This document shows, one piece after another, positions 35,679 to 47,112 of a stretch of DNA of 64,000 nucleotides. Position numbers and translations under genes: made by a program. The stretch is from Gordonia jinhuaensis (GTDB lineage: Bacteria > Actinomycetota > Actinomycetes > Mycobacteriales > Mycobacteriaceae): contig NZ_BMGC01000004.1 of the NCBI RefSeq assembly GCF_014639795.1, positions 62,001 to 126,000 of the forward strand. Direction: 5' to 3'. Within the stretch, counting starts at the first letter, position 1. Every line of letters begins with the position of its first letter. The notes beneath the pieces are model-generated. The model was given only the letters and a program-made list of their open reading frames with translations, was not told where the DNA came from and made no database searches.

Positions 35679-37301
35679 TCAGGAGGATGGATTACCCGGC
35701 GAATGGACAGGATTCGTACCGTTGAACAGCATCCAGATCACCACCGCCGCGGCCACACCGATCACCAGCCAGGCGATCGATCCGATGAACGGTCGTCGCG
35801 CCCAGCCGCGCTTGAAGTCCAGCGAGTAGCGGCCGGGACCGGTGAGGATGATGACTGCGGCGACCACTCCGAGGAACATCTCGTATTCGACGCCACCGCC
35901 GCGCCCGTCGGGATCGGTGGCGAAGAACCACAGGCCACCCGCCAACGTCGCCTTGTAGGCAGTCGCGATGATCATCACCCCCAGGATCGCCGACCCGGCG
36001 ATGGGTGTGAGCAATCCGAGTATCAACATCAGACCACCGAGCGTCTCCGAGAGTGCCCCGATGATCGCCAGCGGTCGCGCCGCGTCGTGGGTGAACCCGA
36101 TGCTGGTGTTCTGCGAGTTGATGAGCATGTCGGTGAAGCCGCCGAGCTTCGGTCCGCCCCACCATCCGAACAGTTTCTGGCAGCCGTGGGCCATCGCGAT
36201 GACGCCGACGGCCACGCGCAAGATCAGCAGACCCAGGTCAAGGGTGCCGCGGCGCGAGGCCTTGCGCAGACGATCGAGTTCCTCGTCGCGCGTTTCGTCC
36301 GCATGCCCATCGCGCGTCTGCTCGTCGGTCGCAACCTCGGTATCCGCGCGGCCCTTCTTCCGGCGACGGCTGCCCCGGGCCCTCTCATCCGGAGCGTCGG
36401 TGGTGTCCAGACGCCGCGTCTGCGTGGCAGATTCGTCGTCAGCGGCGTCCTGCGCGCCGGCAGATGCCGTAGCCGCGGCCGCACCAGCGGCGGCCGTAGC
36501 GGCCGCGGCCTTTCCTCGCTCACGCCCACGCGGGCGCGCATTGCGCTCGTAGAACTTGTCGCGGTCCTCGCTGGACATCCGCCCGCGTTCGATCGCGGCA
36601 GTGGGCGCATCGGCGGTGTCGTCGACCCGCTGCTCGACCGGGGTCACCTCGTCTGTCGTCGACTCGTCTGTTCTCGACTCGTCTGTTCTCGACCCTTCTG
36701 GGGTCGGCGCCTTCTGAACCACCTCCCCGGGACCCTCCTGCTCGTCGTGGGTCGGCTCGACGGAAGCGGGGGTCTCCTCGCCGGGAGGTGCGGCCGAACC
36801 GGACTCTGCATCGCCGGATCGCGAGCCGATGGTTGTGGAGTCAGCGGCTTCGGTGTCGGTCGAACCTGCTGCCCTCGAATCCGCTTCCGTCGAAGCAGCT
36901 TGGGTCGAACCGGCTTCGGCGGTTTCAGCGTCAGGAGACTCGGTCTCGGGCGAATCAGCCGGGTGGGACGCTGCGGGAGTACGCGCGCGGTCCGCGGGCG
37001 CCGGCGGGACGTCTGCGAAGACGTCGTCGTCGGTGTCGACCACCCGACGCGCCGGTGCGGACCCGGCCGGTCCGCTCACGCGCCGCGACCTCATCGACGG
37101 GGTCTGCGCTCGCGGCCGGGACGAGTCCGGACGCTCGCGACCCGCACGCGCGTCGCGGCCGGACTGCGCACCCCGCCCTCCCCGAGCGTCGCCCGAGGTC
37201 TCTGTCGCCCCGGTTTCTATCGCCTCGGTGGGTTCGTCGAACGGGCTCGGCGCCTGCGCGTCGCGCTCGGGTGCCGGTGTCGATCGGTAGTCGTCGGTCA
37301 C
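35679..37301 (-). CDS. DoxX-family membrane protein with a long disordered N-terminus
   Basis: A 540-residue protein from GTG 37301. Residues about 1-375 are low complexity, rich in Asp, Glu, Ser, Thr, Ala and Arg, with short repeats (SRTDESRTDESTTDE) and no recognised domain. Residues about 380-520 are a DoxX four-helix domain (LGLLILRVAVGVIAMAHGCQKLFGWWGG, a conserved start). DoxX in M. tuberculosis forms part of a membrane complex for oxidative-stress resistance. The homologue at this locus there, Rv3005c, is about half this length, so the extension is unusual. Confidence 0.85.
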   Translation of the reverse strand: MTDDYRSTPAPERDAQAPSPFDEPTEAIETGATETSGDARGGRGAQSGRDARAGRERPDSSRPRAQTPSMRSRRVSGPAGSAPARRVVDTDDDVFADVPPAPADRARTPAASHPADSPETESPDAETAEAGSTQAASTEADSRAAGSTDTEAADSTTIGSRSGDAESGSAAPPGEETPASVEPTHDEQEGPGEVVQKAPTPEGSRTDESRTDESTTDEVTPVEQRVDDTADAPTAAIERGRMSSEDRDKFYERNARPRGRERGKAAAATAAAGAAAATASAGAQDAADDESATQTRRLDTTDAPDERARGSRRRKKGRADTEVATDEQTRDGHADETRDEELDRLRKASRRGTLDLGLLILRVAVGVIAMAHGCQKLFGWWGGPKLGGFTDMLINSQNTSIGFTHDAARPLAIIGALSETLGGLMLILGLLTPIAGSAILGVMIIATAYKATLAGGLWFFATDPDGRGGGVEYEMFLGVVAAVIILTGPGRYSLDFKRGWARRPFIGSIAWLVIGVAAAVVIWMLFNGTNPVHSPGNPSS

Positions 37302-37477
37302 AAGCCCGACCATACGACGTGGGTGTGGCGACCTGGCGCTTTGGCGTTCGGAGTGTTGACACTTCATGACCTGTGTTCGAAGGCCTGGCACCGATCACCC
37401 CAGCCACCGAGGTCCGATCCCGGCCATACCGGCGATCAGCCCCGAACGCGCATCACGCACATCAGTACTGTGGGCGC

Positions 37478-38686
37478 ATGTCCTTTCCGAGGCGCAACGC
37501 CGCCCGGCCGCGACGCCGCAGAACCGAACAACGCAGAACCGATCTCCGCAGCCCGGCAGCTGCGTTCGTCGCCATCCTCGCCACCGCCGCGCTGGCGGTG
37601 ACGGGATGCGATTTCTCCTCCGCCGACCGCGACTCGTCGGCGGGCACCTTCTCCGAGAACCCCGATGCCGGGATCATGTCGGTCCCCCCGCAGCCGCCGG
37701 CCAGCCAGGACAACGGCGACCAGGGCGCGCCGCCGGCCACCGAGGCACCCGGGCCGTGTGTGGACCCCGACCCCGCCGTCATCATCACCTGCCTGTCGCC
37801 GACCAGTGCGGTACTGCCCACCGACAACGAGGGCAACAGCGCGATGGTCGCCGAGCGCACCACGGGCAACATCATCGCCGGGGCTCGTGGCAGCGACCAC
37901 CGTGTGGTGGCCTCATTCCCCGTCGACCCGGCCGGCGACGGCGGCCTCCTCGACTTCGCCCTCTCCCCAACCTACGACCAGGATCAGCTGATCTACGCCT
38001 ATGTCTCGACGGCGTCGGACAATGAGGTGGTCCGCATCGCTCCGGGTGACACGCCCAAGCCGATACTCACCGGAATCCCCAAGGGCACCACCGGAAACGG
38101 CGGATCGCTGTACTTCCGCTCACCGGGTGAGCTGCTGGTGGCCACCGGCAATGCGGGCGATCCGGCCGCAGCCGCCAACCCTGCATCGCTGGCCGGCAAA
38201 CTCCTGTCGGTCACCGATCTGACCTCGGGTTCGGGTATCCGACCGAAGATCCTGATGTCCGGACTCGGCGCGGCTGCATCGCTGTGTGCCGTGGCCGACG
38301 GCAGCGCGGTGTACCTGACCGATCGTGCGCCTACCGAGGACCGTCTGCAGCAGATCTCCGCCACCGGCGCCGCCCACACACTGTGGACCTGGCCGGACAA
38401 GCCGGGGATCGCCGGATGTGCCGCGACTGCGGGCGCGCTGTTCGTCTCGGCGACGACGACACGACAGATCCTCGAACTCAACGCCCCCACCCGCGACCGT
38501 CCGACCGTCTCGGCGCCGAGCGTGGTCCTCGACAAGAAGTACGGTGCGGTCGGGCCGCTGGCAGCACTCCCCAGCGGCCTGCTGCAGTTCGGGACGGTCA
38601 ACAAGGACGCCGGAGGCAAGCCGGTGTCGACCGACGACCGGGTGGTGCGTTACCTGGTTCCGGCATCGTCGGACAGCAGAGCCTGA
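37478..38686 (+). CDS. lppZ: Lipoprotein LppZ, beta-propeller fold
   Basis: A 402-residue exported lipoprotein. A basic N-terminus (MSFPRRNAARPRRRR) and hydrophobic segment end in the lipobox VTGC, with lipidated Cys at residue 44. The mature part has repeated DFALSPTYDQD and LYFRSPGELLVATGNAGD blocks like soluble glucose/sorbosone dehydrogenases, a six-bladed propeller. It is in the Rv3006 position, divergent from doxX. The function is not established. Confidence 0.88.
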   Translation: MSFPRRNAARPRRRRTEQRRTDLRSPAAAFVAILATAALAVTGCDFSSADRDSSAGTFSENPDAGIMSVPPQPPASQDNGDQGAPPATEAPGPCVDPDPAVIITCLSPTSAVLPTDNEGNSAMVAERTTGNIIAGARGSDHRVVASFPVDPAGDGGLLDFALSPTYDQDQLIYAYVSTASDNEVVRIAPGDTPKPILTGIPKGTTGNGGSLYFRSPGELLVATGNAGDPAAAANPASLAGKLLSVTDLTSGSGIRPKILMSGLGAAASLCAVADGSAVYLTDRAPTEDRLQQISATGAAHTLWTWPDKPGIAGCAATAGALFVSATTTRQILELNAPTRDRPTVSAPSVVLDKKYGAVGPLAALPSGLLQFGTVNKDAGGKPVSTDDRVVRYLVPASSDSRA

Positions 38687-38705
38687 CCGACCCGAGTCGC
38701 CGAGA

Positions 38706-40208
38706 TCACTCGCAGGCGGCGAGGACCAGTTCCTTCACCCGCGCGGGGTCGGCCTGGCCGCGCGTGGCCTTCATTACGTCGCCGACGATCTTGCCCGCCG
38801 CAGCGACCTTGCCGCCACGGATCTTCTCCACGATGTCGGGGTTGGCGGCGAGCGCCTCGTCGACCGCCTTCTGCAGTGCCGAATCGTCACGTACCACCTC
38901 GAGGCCGCGGGTCGCGACGATCTCGGCCGGTTCGCCCTCGCCGTCGAGAACTCCGACCACCACCTGCTGGGCGAGTTTGGTGGTCAGCTTGCCGTCGTTG
39001 ACCATCGCGATCACCTCGGCCACCTGAGCGGGGGTGATCGGCAGTTCGGCCAACTCCACCTCGCGGGTGTTGGCCTGCTGGGCGAGGAACGACACCCACC
39101 AGCTGCGGGCACTCTCGGGTGTGGCGCCTGCCTCGACGGTGGCGATGATCAGATCGATCGCCCCCACGTTCACCAGGTCGCGCATCACCTCGTCGGAGAT
39201 GCCCCACTCCTGCTGGATACGCGCGCGCCGGACCCACGGCAGCTCGGGCAGGCTCTTGCCGATCTCGGCGACCCACGCCGGGTCGGGTGCGACCGGCGCC
39301 AGATCCGGCTCGGGGAAGTAGCGGTAGTCCTCCGCGGTCTCCTTGCGCCGACCAGCCGACGTGGTGCCGTCGGACTCCTGGAAGTGACGGGTCTCCTGGA
39401 TGATCTCGCCGCCGGCGCTCAGAACCGCCGCCTGCCTGCGCATCTCGTACCGCACCGCGACCTCGACGCTCTTGAGGGAGTTGACGTTCTTGGTCTCGGT
39501 GCGCGTTCCGAACTCGTCGGCGCCCTTGGGCATCAGCGACACATTCGCGTCACAGCGCAGTGATCCCTGATCCATTCGCACGTCGGAGACGTCCAGCGAA
39601 CGCAGCAGGTCCCGCAACGCGCTCACATAGGCGCGAGCGACCTCCGGTGCCCTCTCACCGGTCCCGGTGATCGGCTTGGTCACGATCTCCACCAGCGGCA
39701 CGCCGGCCCGGTTGTAGTCCAGCAGCGAGTGATCGGCACCGTGGATACGTCCCGAACCGCCCACATGCAGCGACTTGCCGGTGTCCTCCTCCATGTGCGC
39801 CCGCTCGATGTCCACCCGCCAGGTGGTGCCGTCGTCGAGGACCACATCGAGGTGACCGTCGAAGGCGATCGGCTCGTCGTACTGGGAGATCTGATAGTTC
39901 TTCGGCTGATCGGGATAGAAGTAGTTCTTCCGCGCGAACGTGCACGAGGTGGCAATCGAACAGTTCAGCGCCAGACCGATCTTGATCGCGTACTCCACGC
40001 CCTTGGCGTTGACCACCGGCAGCGCGCCGGGCAGACCCAGGCACACCGGGCACACCTGCGTGTTGGGGTCGGCACCGAATCCGGTCGGGCAGCCGCAGAA
40101 CATCTTCGTCGCGGTGCCGAGCTCGACGTGCACCTCCAGACCCAGGACCGGGTCATAGGTGGAGACGACCTCGTCGTAGTCCATCAGGTCTGTGGTCGCT
40201 GCTGTCAT
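38706..40208 (-). CDS. gatB: Aspartyl/glutamyl-tRNA amidotransferase subunit B
   Basis: A 500-residue subunit of GatCAB that binds the mischarged tRNA and activates its Glu with ATP. GatB hallmarks are [32 protein letters not shown] (zinc Cys), [18 protein letters not shown] and the C-terminal YqeY-like tail. ATG 40208 is the start. In M. tuberculosis pfkA and gatA lie just upstream; here the histidine-utilization island separates them. Confidence 0.96.
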   Translation of the reverse strand: MTAATTDLMDYDEVVSTYDPVLGLEVHVELGTATKMFCGCPTGFGADPNTQVCPVCLGLPGALPVVNAKGVEYAIKIGLALNCSIATSCTFARKNYFYPDQPKNYQISQYDEPIAFDGHLDVVLDDGTTWRVDIERAHMEEDTGKSLHVGGSGRIHGADHSLLDYNRAGVPLVEIVTKPITGTGERAPEVARAYVSALRDLLRSLDVSDVRMDQGSLRCDANVSLMPKGADEFGTRTETKNVNSLKSVEVAVRYEMRRQAAVLSAGGEIIQETRHFQESDGTTSAGRRKETAEDYRYFPEPDLAPVAPDPAWVAEIGKSLPELPWVRRARIQQEWGISDEVMRDLVNVGAIDLIIATVEAGATPESARSWWVSFLAQQANTREVELAELPITPAQVAEVIAMVNDGKLTTKLAQQVVVGVLDGEGEPAEIVATRGLEVVRDDSALQKAVDEALAANPDIVEKIRGGKVAAAGKIVGDVMKATRGQADPARVKELVLAACE

Positions 40209-40275
40209 GCCGACCAGTTTATGTTTCCCGCCGACGACCACGTACCTCGGATGGTGCGAGCGTGGCGTATCGGCA

Positions 40276-41853
40276 TCACTGCAGCCGACCGACCACCGAC
40301 TCCACGGCCGCACGCACGTCACCGGAGACCACTGCACCGACCGCGCGTTCGATCTCCGGGGCGAGGAATCGGTCGGGGCCCACACCGTCGACACCGGCCG
40401 AGCGCAACGTCTCGATCACTGCGGCCGAGGCCGGCGACGGCCGCAGCGGAGCCCGCATCTGCACACCACGACCCGCGGTGAGCACCTCGATGGCGAGCAC
40501 CCGGGCCAGACCGTCGACCGCGCGGCGCAGTTTGCGCCCCGCCGACCATCCCATCGACACGTGGTCTTCCTGCATGGCCGACGACGGGATCGAATCAACC
40601 GACGCCGGCACCGCGAGCCGCTTGAGCTCGGAGACGATCGCAGCCTGGGTGTACTGGGCGATCATCAGACCCGAGTCCACGCCAGGATCGTCGGCGAGGA
40701 ACGGCGGCAGGCCGTGGTTGCGTGAGCGGTCGAGGAACCGGTCGGTGCGTCGCTCGCTGATGCTCGCCAGGTCGGCGATCGCGATCGCCAGGAAGTCGAG
40801 CACATAGGCCACCGGCGCCCCGTGGAAGTTGCCGTTGGACACCACCTCCCCCGACAACGTGACCACGGGATTGTCGATGGCACTGGCCAGTTCGTTCTCG
40901 GCGACCATGCGCGCATGCGCTGCTGTGTCGCGGCCGGCACCGGCGACCTGCGGGGCGCACCGCAGCGAGTACGCATCCTGAACACGGGTGTCCTCCGGTC
41001 CGGCGTGGCTGGCCACGATCTGCGAGTCGGCCAGCACCGCCCGCATATTCGCCGCGGCCGCAGCCTGACCCGGCTGGGGACGCAACCGCTGCAGATCGTC
41101 GGCGAAGACCTTGTCGGTCCCCAGCAGCCCTTCCACGCTCATCGCCGCGGAGATGTCGGCGACGGCGAACAGATTGTCGAGGTCTGCCAACGCCAGCAGC
41201 AACATGCCGAGCATGCCGTCGGTGCCGTTGATCAGCGCAAGTCCCTCCTTCTCGGCCAGGGTCACCGGATGCAGACCGAACTCGGCGAACGCCTCGGCGG
41301 TCGGGATGATCCGGCCGTCGGGCGTGGCCACCACACCTTCACCGGTGAGAGTCAGCGCCACATGTGCCAGCGGTGCGAGGTCTCCCGAGCAGCCGAGACT
41401 GCCGTATTCGTGGACCACCGGGACCAGCCCCGACGACAGCAGCGCAGCGTAGGCGGTCGCGGTCTCCGGGCGGATACCGGTACGGCCGGTCGCCAACGTC
41501 GACAATCGCAACAGCATCATCGCCCGCACCACTTCGGGTTCGACCACATCACCGGTTCCGGCCGCATGTGACCGGATCAGGCTGCGCTGCAACTCGGTTC
41601 GCAGGTGTTCGGGGATGTGGCGGGTCGCCAGGGCGCCGAAGCCGGTCGAGACGCCGTAGACGGGGTCGGGTCGCGCGGCCAGCGACTCGATGTGGGTGCG
41701 CGTCTGCGCGATCGCGGACAGCGCGTCGTCGCCGAGTGTGACCTCGGCGCCTCCACGCGCGACCGCCACGACGTCATCGGCACCGACCGGACCCACACCC
41801 ACGATCACCGTCGGTCGTTGCCGCGTTCCGTCGGCCACTGCTGCACTCGACAC
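40276..41853 (-). CDS. hutH: Histidine ammonia-lyase
   Basis: A 525-residue enzyme deaminating L-histidine to urocanate, the first step of histidine use. Its MIO cofactor triad reads Cys-Ser-Gly within [14 protein letters not shown] (about residue 154) instead of the common Ala-Ser-Gly. [26 protein letters not shown] and YSLRCAPQV also fit. GTG 41853 follows AGGGGTGG. A HutC-type operator lies 115 nt upstream, shared with the divergent oxidase gene. Confidence 0.95.
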   Translation of the reverse strand: MSSAAVADGTRQRPTVIVGVGPVGADDVVAVARGGAEVTLGDDALSAIAQTRTHIESLAARPDPVYGVSTGFGALATRHIPEHLRTELQRSLIRSHAAGTGDVVEPEVVRAMMLLRLSTLATGRTGIRPETATAYAALLSSGLVPVVHEYGSLGCSGDLAPLAHVALTLTGEGVVATPDGRIIPTAEAFAEFGLHPVTLAEKEGLALINGTDGMLGMLLLALADLDNLFAVADISAAMSVEGLLGTDKVFADDLQRLRPQPGQAAAAANMRAVLADSQIVASHAGPEDTRVQDAYSLRCAPQVAGAGRDTAAHARMVAENELASAIDNPVVTLSGEVVSNGNFHGAPVAYVLDFLAIAIADLASISERRTDRFLDRSRNHGLPPFLADDPGVDSGLMIAQYTQAAIVSELKRLAVPASVDSIPSSAMQEDHVSMGWSAGRKLRRAVDGLARVLAIEVLTAGRGVQMRAPLRPSPASAAVIETLRSAGVDGVGPDRFLAPEIERAVGAVVSGDVRAAVESVVGRLQ

Positions 41854-41967
41854 CGTCCACCCCTGCCTGATTCGTTCGTCTGTCTGCTTCGTTCGGTCGT
41901 CACGATCGGCACCGCCTGTCGCGCGGCGGTGTCCCCGCCGGCGCGTCGGACGGTGCCGCTCGACGCA

Positions 41968-41981
41968 GTTGTCTATACAAC
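41968..41981. promoter_or_regulatory. HutC-type operator between hutH and the FAD oxidase gene
   Basis: GTTGTCTATACAAC is a GTTGT/ACAAC palindrome matching the half-sites at 45293-45314 and 51107-51128. It is central in the 234-nt divergent intergenic region (115 nt from hutH, 106 nt from the oxidase), so one site could control both. Confidence 0.65.
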
Positions 41982-42087
41982 CTCCGAAACTGTCGCACAC
42001 CGGAGTCGCCGGTTCAACACGAAAGCACACCACCTCACCGGACAAGCCGCTGCTCGGAGGGGTCGGCGCCGCGCGTACCGTCAAGCC

Positions 42088-43455
42088 ATGACCCTTTCGC
42101 AGAGCACACTCGACGAACTCGTCGCGGCGGGCGTCTCGGTGCGGACCGATCCCGACGTGATCGAGACCTACAGCCACGACCGCTCCCCCGCCCCCTACGG
42201 TCTGGCACTCGCAGTGGTCTCGCCCGCCGACACCGCGCAGGTGTCGGAGACCATGAAATGGGCTACCCGACACCGGGTTCCGGTGGTTGTTCGCGGCGCC
42301 GGGTCGGGTATCGCGGGGGCGGCCACGGCCAGCGACGGGTGCATCATTCTCTCGACGGCCCATCTCAACCGCATCCTCGACATCGATGCCCCGAACATGC
42401 TGGCCACGACCCAACCCGCCGTCATCACCGCCGAACTCGACCGCGCGGTCGCCCAGCGCGGACTGATGTACGCACCCGATCCGGGATCGGTCGAGATCTG
42501 CTCGATCGGCGGCAACGTCGCCACGAACGCCGGCGGCCTGCGGTGCGTGAAATACGGCGTGACACGGGACAGCATCGCCGGACTCGAGGTGGTCCTGGCC
42601 GATGGGCGGATCATCCGCACCGGCCGTCGCACGGTGAAGAACGTCAGCGGTTATGACCTGACCGGATTGTTCGTCGGATCCGAGGGCACCCTGGGCGTGG
42701 TGACCGAGATCGACGTGCGACTGCGTCCGCGTCCAGTGGGCCTGTCCCCGGTGATCGTCGGTTCCTTCACCGACACCGCCGCCGCCGGGGCTGCCGTTGC
42801 CCAGGTGATGAGCGCCAACCTCGAACCCGAGCTCATGGAACTACTCGATCGCCGGACGCTGACACTGATCGACGACTTCAAGCACACCGGCCTCGAACCC
42901 GACGCCGGTGCACTGTTGGTGGCCCAGACCACCGGCACCTCAGCGATCGAACGTGCCGCAGTGATCGCCGAACTGTTCACCACCGCAGGCGGATTCGATG
43001 TGATCGTCTCCGACGACGCCGCGGAAGCCGAACAACTCATCGAGATCCGTCGGCTGGCCTACCCGGCCTACGAACACGCCGGTGCCGCGCTCGTGGAGGA
43101 TGTGGCCGTGCCGCGCAGCCGCCTCGCCGACATGCTCGCCGCCGTCGACGAGATATCGGCACGGCACGGCGTGACCGTCGCGAGCGTGGCCCATGCCGGC
43201 GACGGCAACGTCCACCCGACCTTCATCTACGAGCGCGGACTACCCGAGGTGCCCGATGAGGTGATGGCCGCCGCCGAAGAGGTGTTCCGCACGGCGATCT
43301 CCTTCGGCGGCACACTGACCGGCGAGCACGGTGTGGGCGTACTGAAGAAGCGCTGGCTCGGCGAGGATCTCGGCGCCGACACGCTCGCGGTGTGCCACGA
43401 CATCAAGGGAGCACTCGACCCACTGGGAATCCTCAACCCCGGCAAGGCGATCTGA
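42088..43455 (+). CDS. FAD-linked oxidase (glycolate oxidase GlcD / D-lactate dehydrogenase type)
   Basis: A 455-residue flavoprotein. The FAD_binding_4 domain carries PVVVRGAGSGIAGAAT and PDPGSVEICSIGGNVATNAGG; the C-terminal domain ends with HAGDGNVHPTF and TGEHGVGVLKKRW. Relatives oxidise 2-hydroxy acids such as glycolate or D-lactate. It is divergent from hutH and shares the HutC-type site, which suggests a link to histidine metabolism, for instance oxidising an imidazole-lactate type acid. That is speculation. ATG 42088 is the start. Confidence 0.85.
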   Translation: MTLSQSTLDELVAAGVSVRTDPDVIETYSHDRSPAPYGLALAVVSPADTAQVSETMKWATRHRVPVVVRGAGSGIAGAATASDGCIILSTAHLNRILDIDAPNMLATTQPAVITAELDRAVAQRGLMYAPDPGSVEICSIGGNVATNAGGLRCVKYGVTRDSIAGLEVVLADGRIIRTGRRTVKNVSGYDLTGLFVGSEGTLGVVTEIDVRLRPRPVGLSPVIVGSFTDTAAAGAAVAQVMSANLEPELMELLDRRTLTLIDDFKHTGLEPDAGALLVAQTTGTSAIERAAVIAELFTTAGGFDVIVSDDAAEAEQLIEIRRLAYPAYEHAGAALVEDVAVPRSRLADMLAAVDEISARHGVTVASVAHAGDGNVHPTFIYERGLPEVPDEVMAAAEEVFRTAISFGGTLTGEHGVGVLKKRWLGEDLGADTLAVCHDIKGALDPLGILNPGKAI

Positions 43456-43502
43456 GAGATCCGATACATGGCCCGGTTCAGCCGGGCACTGCTCACACGT
43501 GC

Positions 43503-44276
43503 TCACGTGGTGGTGAACGAACCCTCGAGTCGGCTTCGTGAGCCCGGGTACAGCAGACGAGCCGCAGTGACGATCCTGTCCCCCGACCAGGTGCGCCGGC
43601 GCACCAGCAGGCACGGTTCGGTGGCCTCCATCGCCAGCATCGCGGCCTCGTCGGCGGTGGGCATCACAGCCTCCACCACATGTTCTCCGCGGGTCAGCGG
43701 CGCGACCGCGCTCAGATAGGCATGCGGGGTGATCTCGGTGAAGTCCTGGTCGAGATACCCCGGAGCCGTCACCGGGTTGACGTAGCGATCCTCGATCTGG
43801 ATGGGGATGTCGTCCTCGAAATGCACTGCGAGGGAGTGGAACACCGTGGGTGCGGTGAAGTCCGCATCGTCGAGGAGCCCGCGATGGGCGCCGGCATCCT
43901 CGCAGCGGACGTAGCGCATCGACATACGGTGGCGGCCACCACGTTCGGCGATCTCGTCGCCGATACTGCGCACCTCCAACAGTGGCGAGGGCCGACGTAC
44001 GTCGGCGACGAAGGTCCCCACCCCGGGGATCCGGACGATCAGACCCTCCGCGCTGAGTTCCCGGTAGGCGCGGTTGATGGTCATCCGCGAGAGTCCGAGT
44101 GCGTCCACCAGCTGGTTCTCCGAGGGGATCTGCATCCCCTCGGTCCACTCACCGCTGCGCACACGGCCCCCGATCAGCAGTTTGACCCGCTGATAGGCGG
44201 GCACGGACGGGCCCGCGGACTCGCGGAAGTCACGTGCGAGCCCGTCGCTCGCATTCGCCGACGAGGCGGTGGTCAT
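43503..44276 (-). CDS. hutC: GntR/HutC-family repressor of histidine utilization
   Basis: A 257-residue regulator. The winged-helix GntR domain (PSENQLVDALGLSRMTINRAYRELSAEGLIVR, about residues 50-100) is followed by a UTRA ligand domain (about 110-250; FHSLAVHFEDDIPIQIEDRYVNP). HutC proteins repress hut genes and release DNA on binding urocanate. Three matching TTGTATA-type palindromes in this cluster are its likely targets. ATG 44276 is the start. No such site was seen in front of hutC itself. Confidence 0.88.
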   Translation of the reverse strand: MTTASSANASDGLARDFRESAGPSVPAYQRVKLLIGGRVRSGEWTEGMQIPSENQLVDALGLSRMTINRAYRELSAEGLIVRIPGVGTFVADVRRPSPLLEVRSIGDEIAERGGRHRMSMRYVRCEDAGAHRGLLDDADFTAPTVFHSLAVHFEDDIPIQIEDRYVNPVTAPGYLDQDFTEITPHAYLSAVAPLTRGEHVVEAVMPTADEAAMLAMEATEPCLLVRRRTWSGDRIVTAARLLYPGSRSRLEGSFTTT

Positions 44277-44354
44277 GTGGGCGAGTCTAACGAGCACCAC
44301 CGCGCCGACACGCAGGCGCGGCGTGAGCACACCGACCCTGCTCGAGGCGCGCCG

Positions 44355-45209
44355 ATGACGATTTGGGTCGACAATCGAGACGTGAGCGCTGCACAGGCTC
44401 CGATCGCCGGGGTACCCAGAACCGAGATACCGGTCCCCGACGCGGTGCAGGCCATCGCCGACGGCGACCGCGCGACCGCCGTATGGCGCAATGTCTGCGG
44501 CGGCGTGACATTCCGCATCGGACCCGAGCATGCGGCCAGATGCTTTGTGAAGTGGGCACCGGCCGAACTCGCCGGGACACCCGAGGGCGATTTCACCGAC
44601 GAGGCCGCACGACTGCGGTGGGTGGGCTCGTTCGTGACGGTGCCCGCCGTGCTCGAGATGGGGCGTGACGATGCCGGCTCATGGCTCGTCACCTCGGCAC
44701 TCAATGCCTTCAACGCCGCCGATCGTCGTTGGCAGGGGCAGCCGTCGGTCGCGGCCCGCTCGATCGGATTCGGGCTGCGTCGGCTTCACGATCTCGCACC
44801 CGTGGACCGGTGCCCGTTCACCTGGTCGGTCGACGATCGGAAGACACAGGTGCACGCACGCCTGACACACGGCGAAGGTCCCTCCGACTGGGCACCCGAA
44901 CACCGCCACCTCGCTATCAGCGAGGCTCGCGAGATCCTCTCCTCGCCGCCGCCGGTCGACAAGCTGGTGGTCTGCCACGGCGATGCCTGTGCCCCCAACA
45001 CCCTTCTCGACGAGAACGGCTTCTACACGGCGCACGTGGATCTCGGGTCCCTGGGCGTGGCCGATCGGTGGGCCGATCTGGCCGTGGCGGCGTGGAGTCT
45101 GGAGTGGAATTTTCACCTGCCGTGTGAGCGGGCCCTCTTCGAGGGCTACGGCATCCAGCACGACAGTGATCGGCTCGCCTACTACCGATTGCTCTGGGAT
45201 CTCTCGTGA
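44355..45209 (+). CDS. Aminoglycoside phosphotransferase (APH(3'))-like kinase
   Basis: A 284-residue protein with the APH-type kinase signature: VVCHGDACAPNTLLD (about residue 205; catalytic Asp in HGD and Asn) and AHVDLGSLGVADRWADLAVA (metal-binding Asp). The ATP-binding N-lobe contains ARCFVKWAP. Closest in pattern to APH(3') enzymes that phosphorylate kanamycin-type drugs, but chromosomal relatives may act on sugars or amino alcohols. It lies between hutC and hutU, divergent from hutC. Whether it confers resistance cannot be read from the sequence. Confidence 0.82.
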   Translation: MTIWVDNRDVSAAQAPIAGVPRTEIPVPDAVQAIADGDRATAVWRNVCGGVTFRIGPEHAARCFVKWAPAELAGTPEGDFTDEAARLRWVGSFVTVPAVLEMGRDDAGSWLVTSALNAFNAADRRWQGQPSVAARSIGFGLRRLHDLAPVDRCPFTWSVDDRKTQVHARLTHGEGPSDWAPEHRHLAISEAREILSSPPPVDKLVVCHGDACAPNTLLDENGFYTAHVDLGSLGVADRWADLAVAAWSLEWNFHLPCERALFEGYGIQHDSDRLAYYRLLWDLS

Positions 45210-45250
45210 CACCATGCGAGCCCCCCGTCCCGAGACCGAGCGGGAACCCG

Positions 45251-45314
45251 GTTACGAGCGTGTAAAAATCCGGCGGTTCCGCTGCGCTCAGGTTGTATAT
45301 ACAGCACTATACAA
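45251..45314 (+). promoter_or_regulatory. hutU operon promoter region with HutC-type operator
   Basis: TTGTATA (45293-45299) and TATACAA (45308-45314) are inverted half-sites 8 nt apart; TGTATATACA (45294-45303) is itself a perfect palindrome. The 64 nt from GTTACGAG onward are closely similar to 51064-51128 before the permease gene, so the promoter unit appears duplicated. hutU starts 50 nt downstream. Confidence 0.75.
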
Positions 45315-45363
45315 GCAGCAGTAGACGAGCACTGACAGGGACGAGAGCCGAGAGAAGAGACGC

Positions 45364-47108
<1,745 letters not shown>

Positions 47109-47112
<4 letters not shown>

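Noticed and set aside
36500-37300. Low-complexity region of the DoxX gene considered as a separate gene or sequencing artefact
   Set aside because: The frame is continuous with the membrane domain, third-codon GC is normal and a GTG start exists at 37301. It is kept as one protein and reported as a finding.
44277-44354. Search for a HutC autoregulatory site before hutC
   Set aside because: No TTGTATA- or GTTGT-type palindrome is present in this gap.
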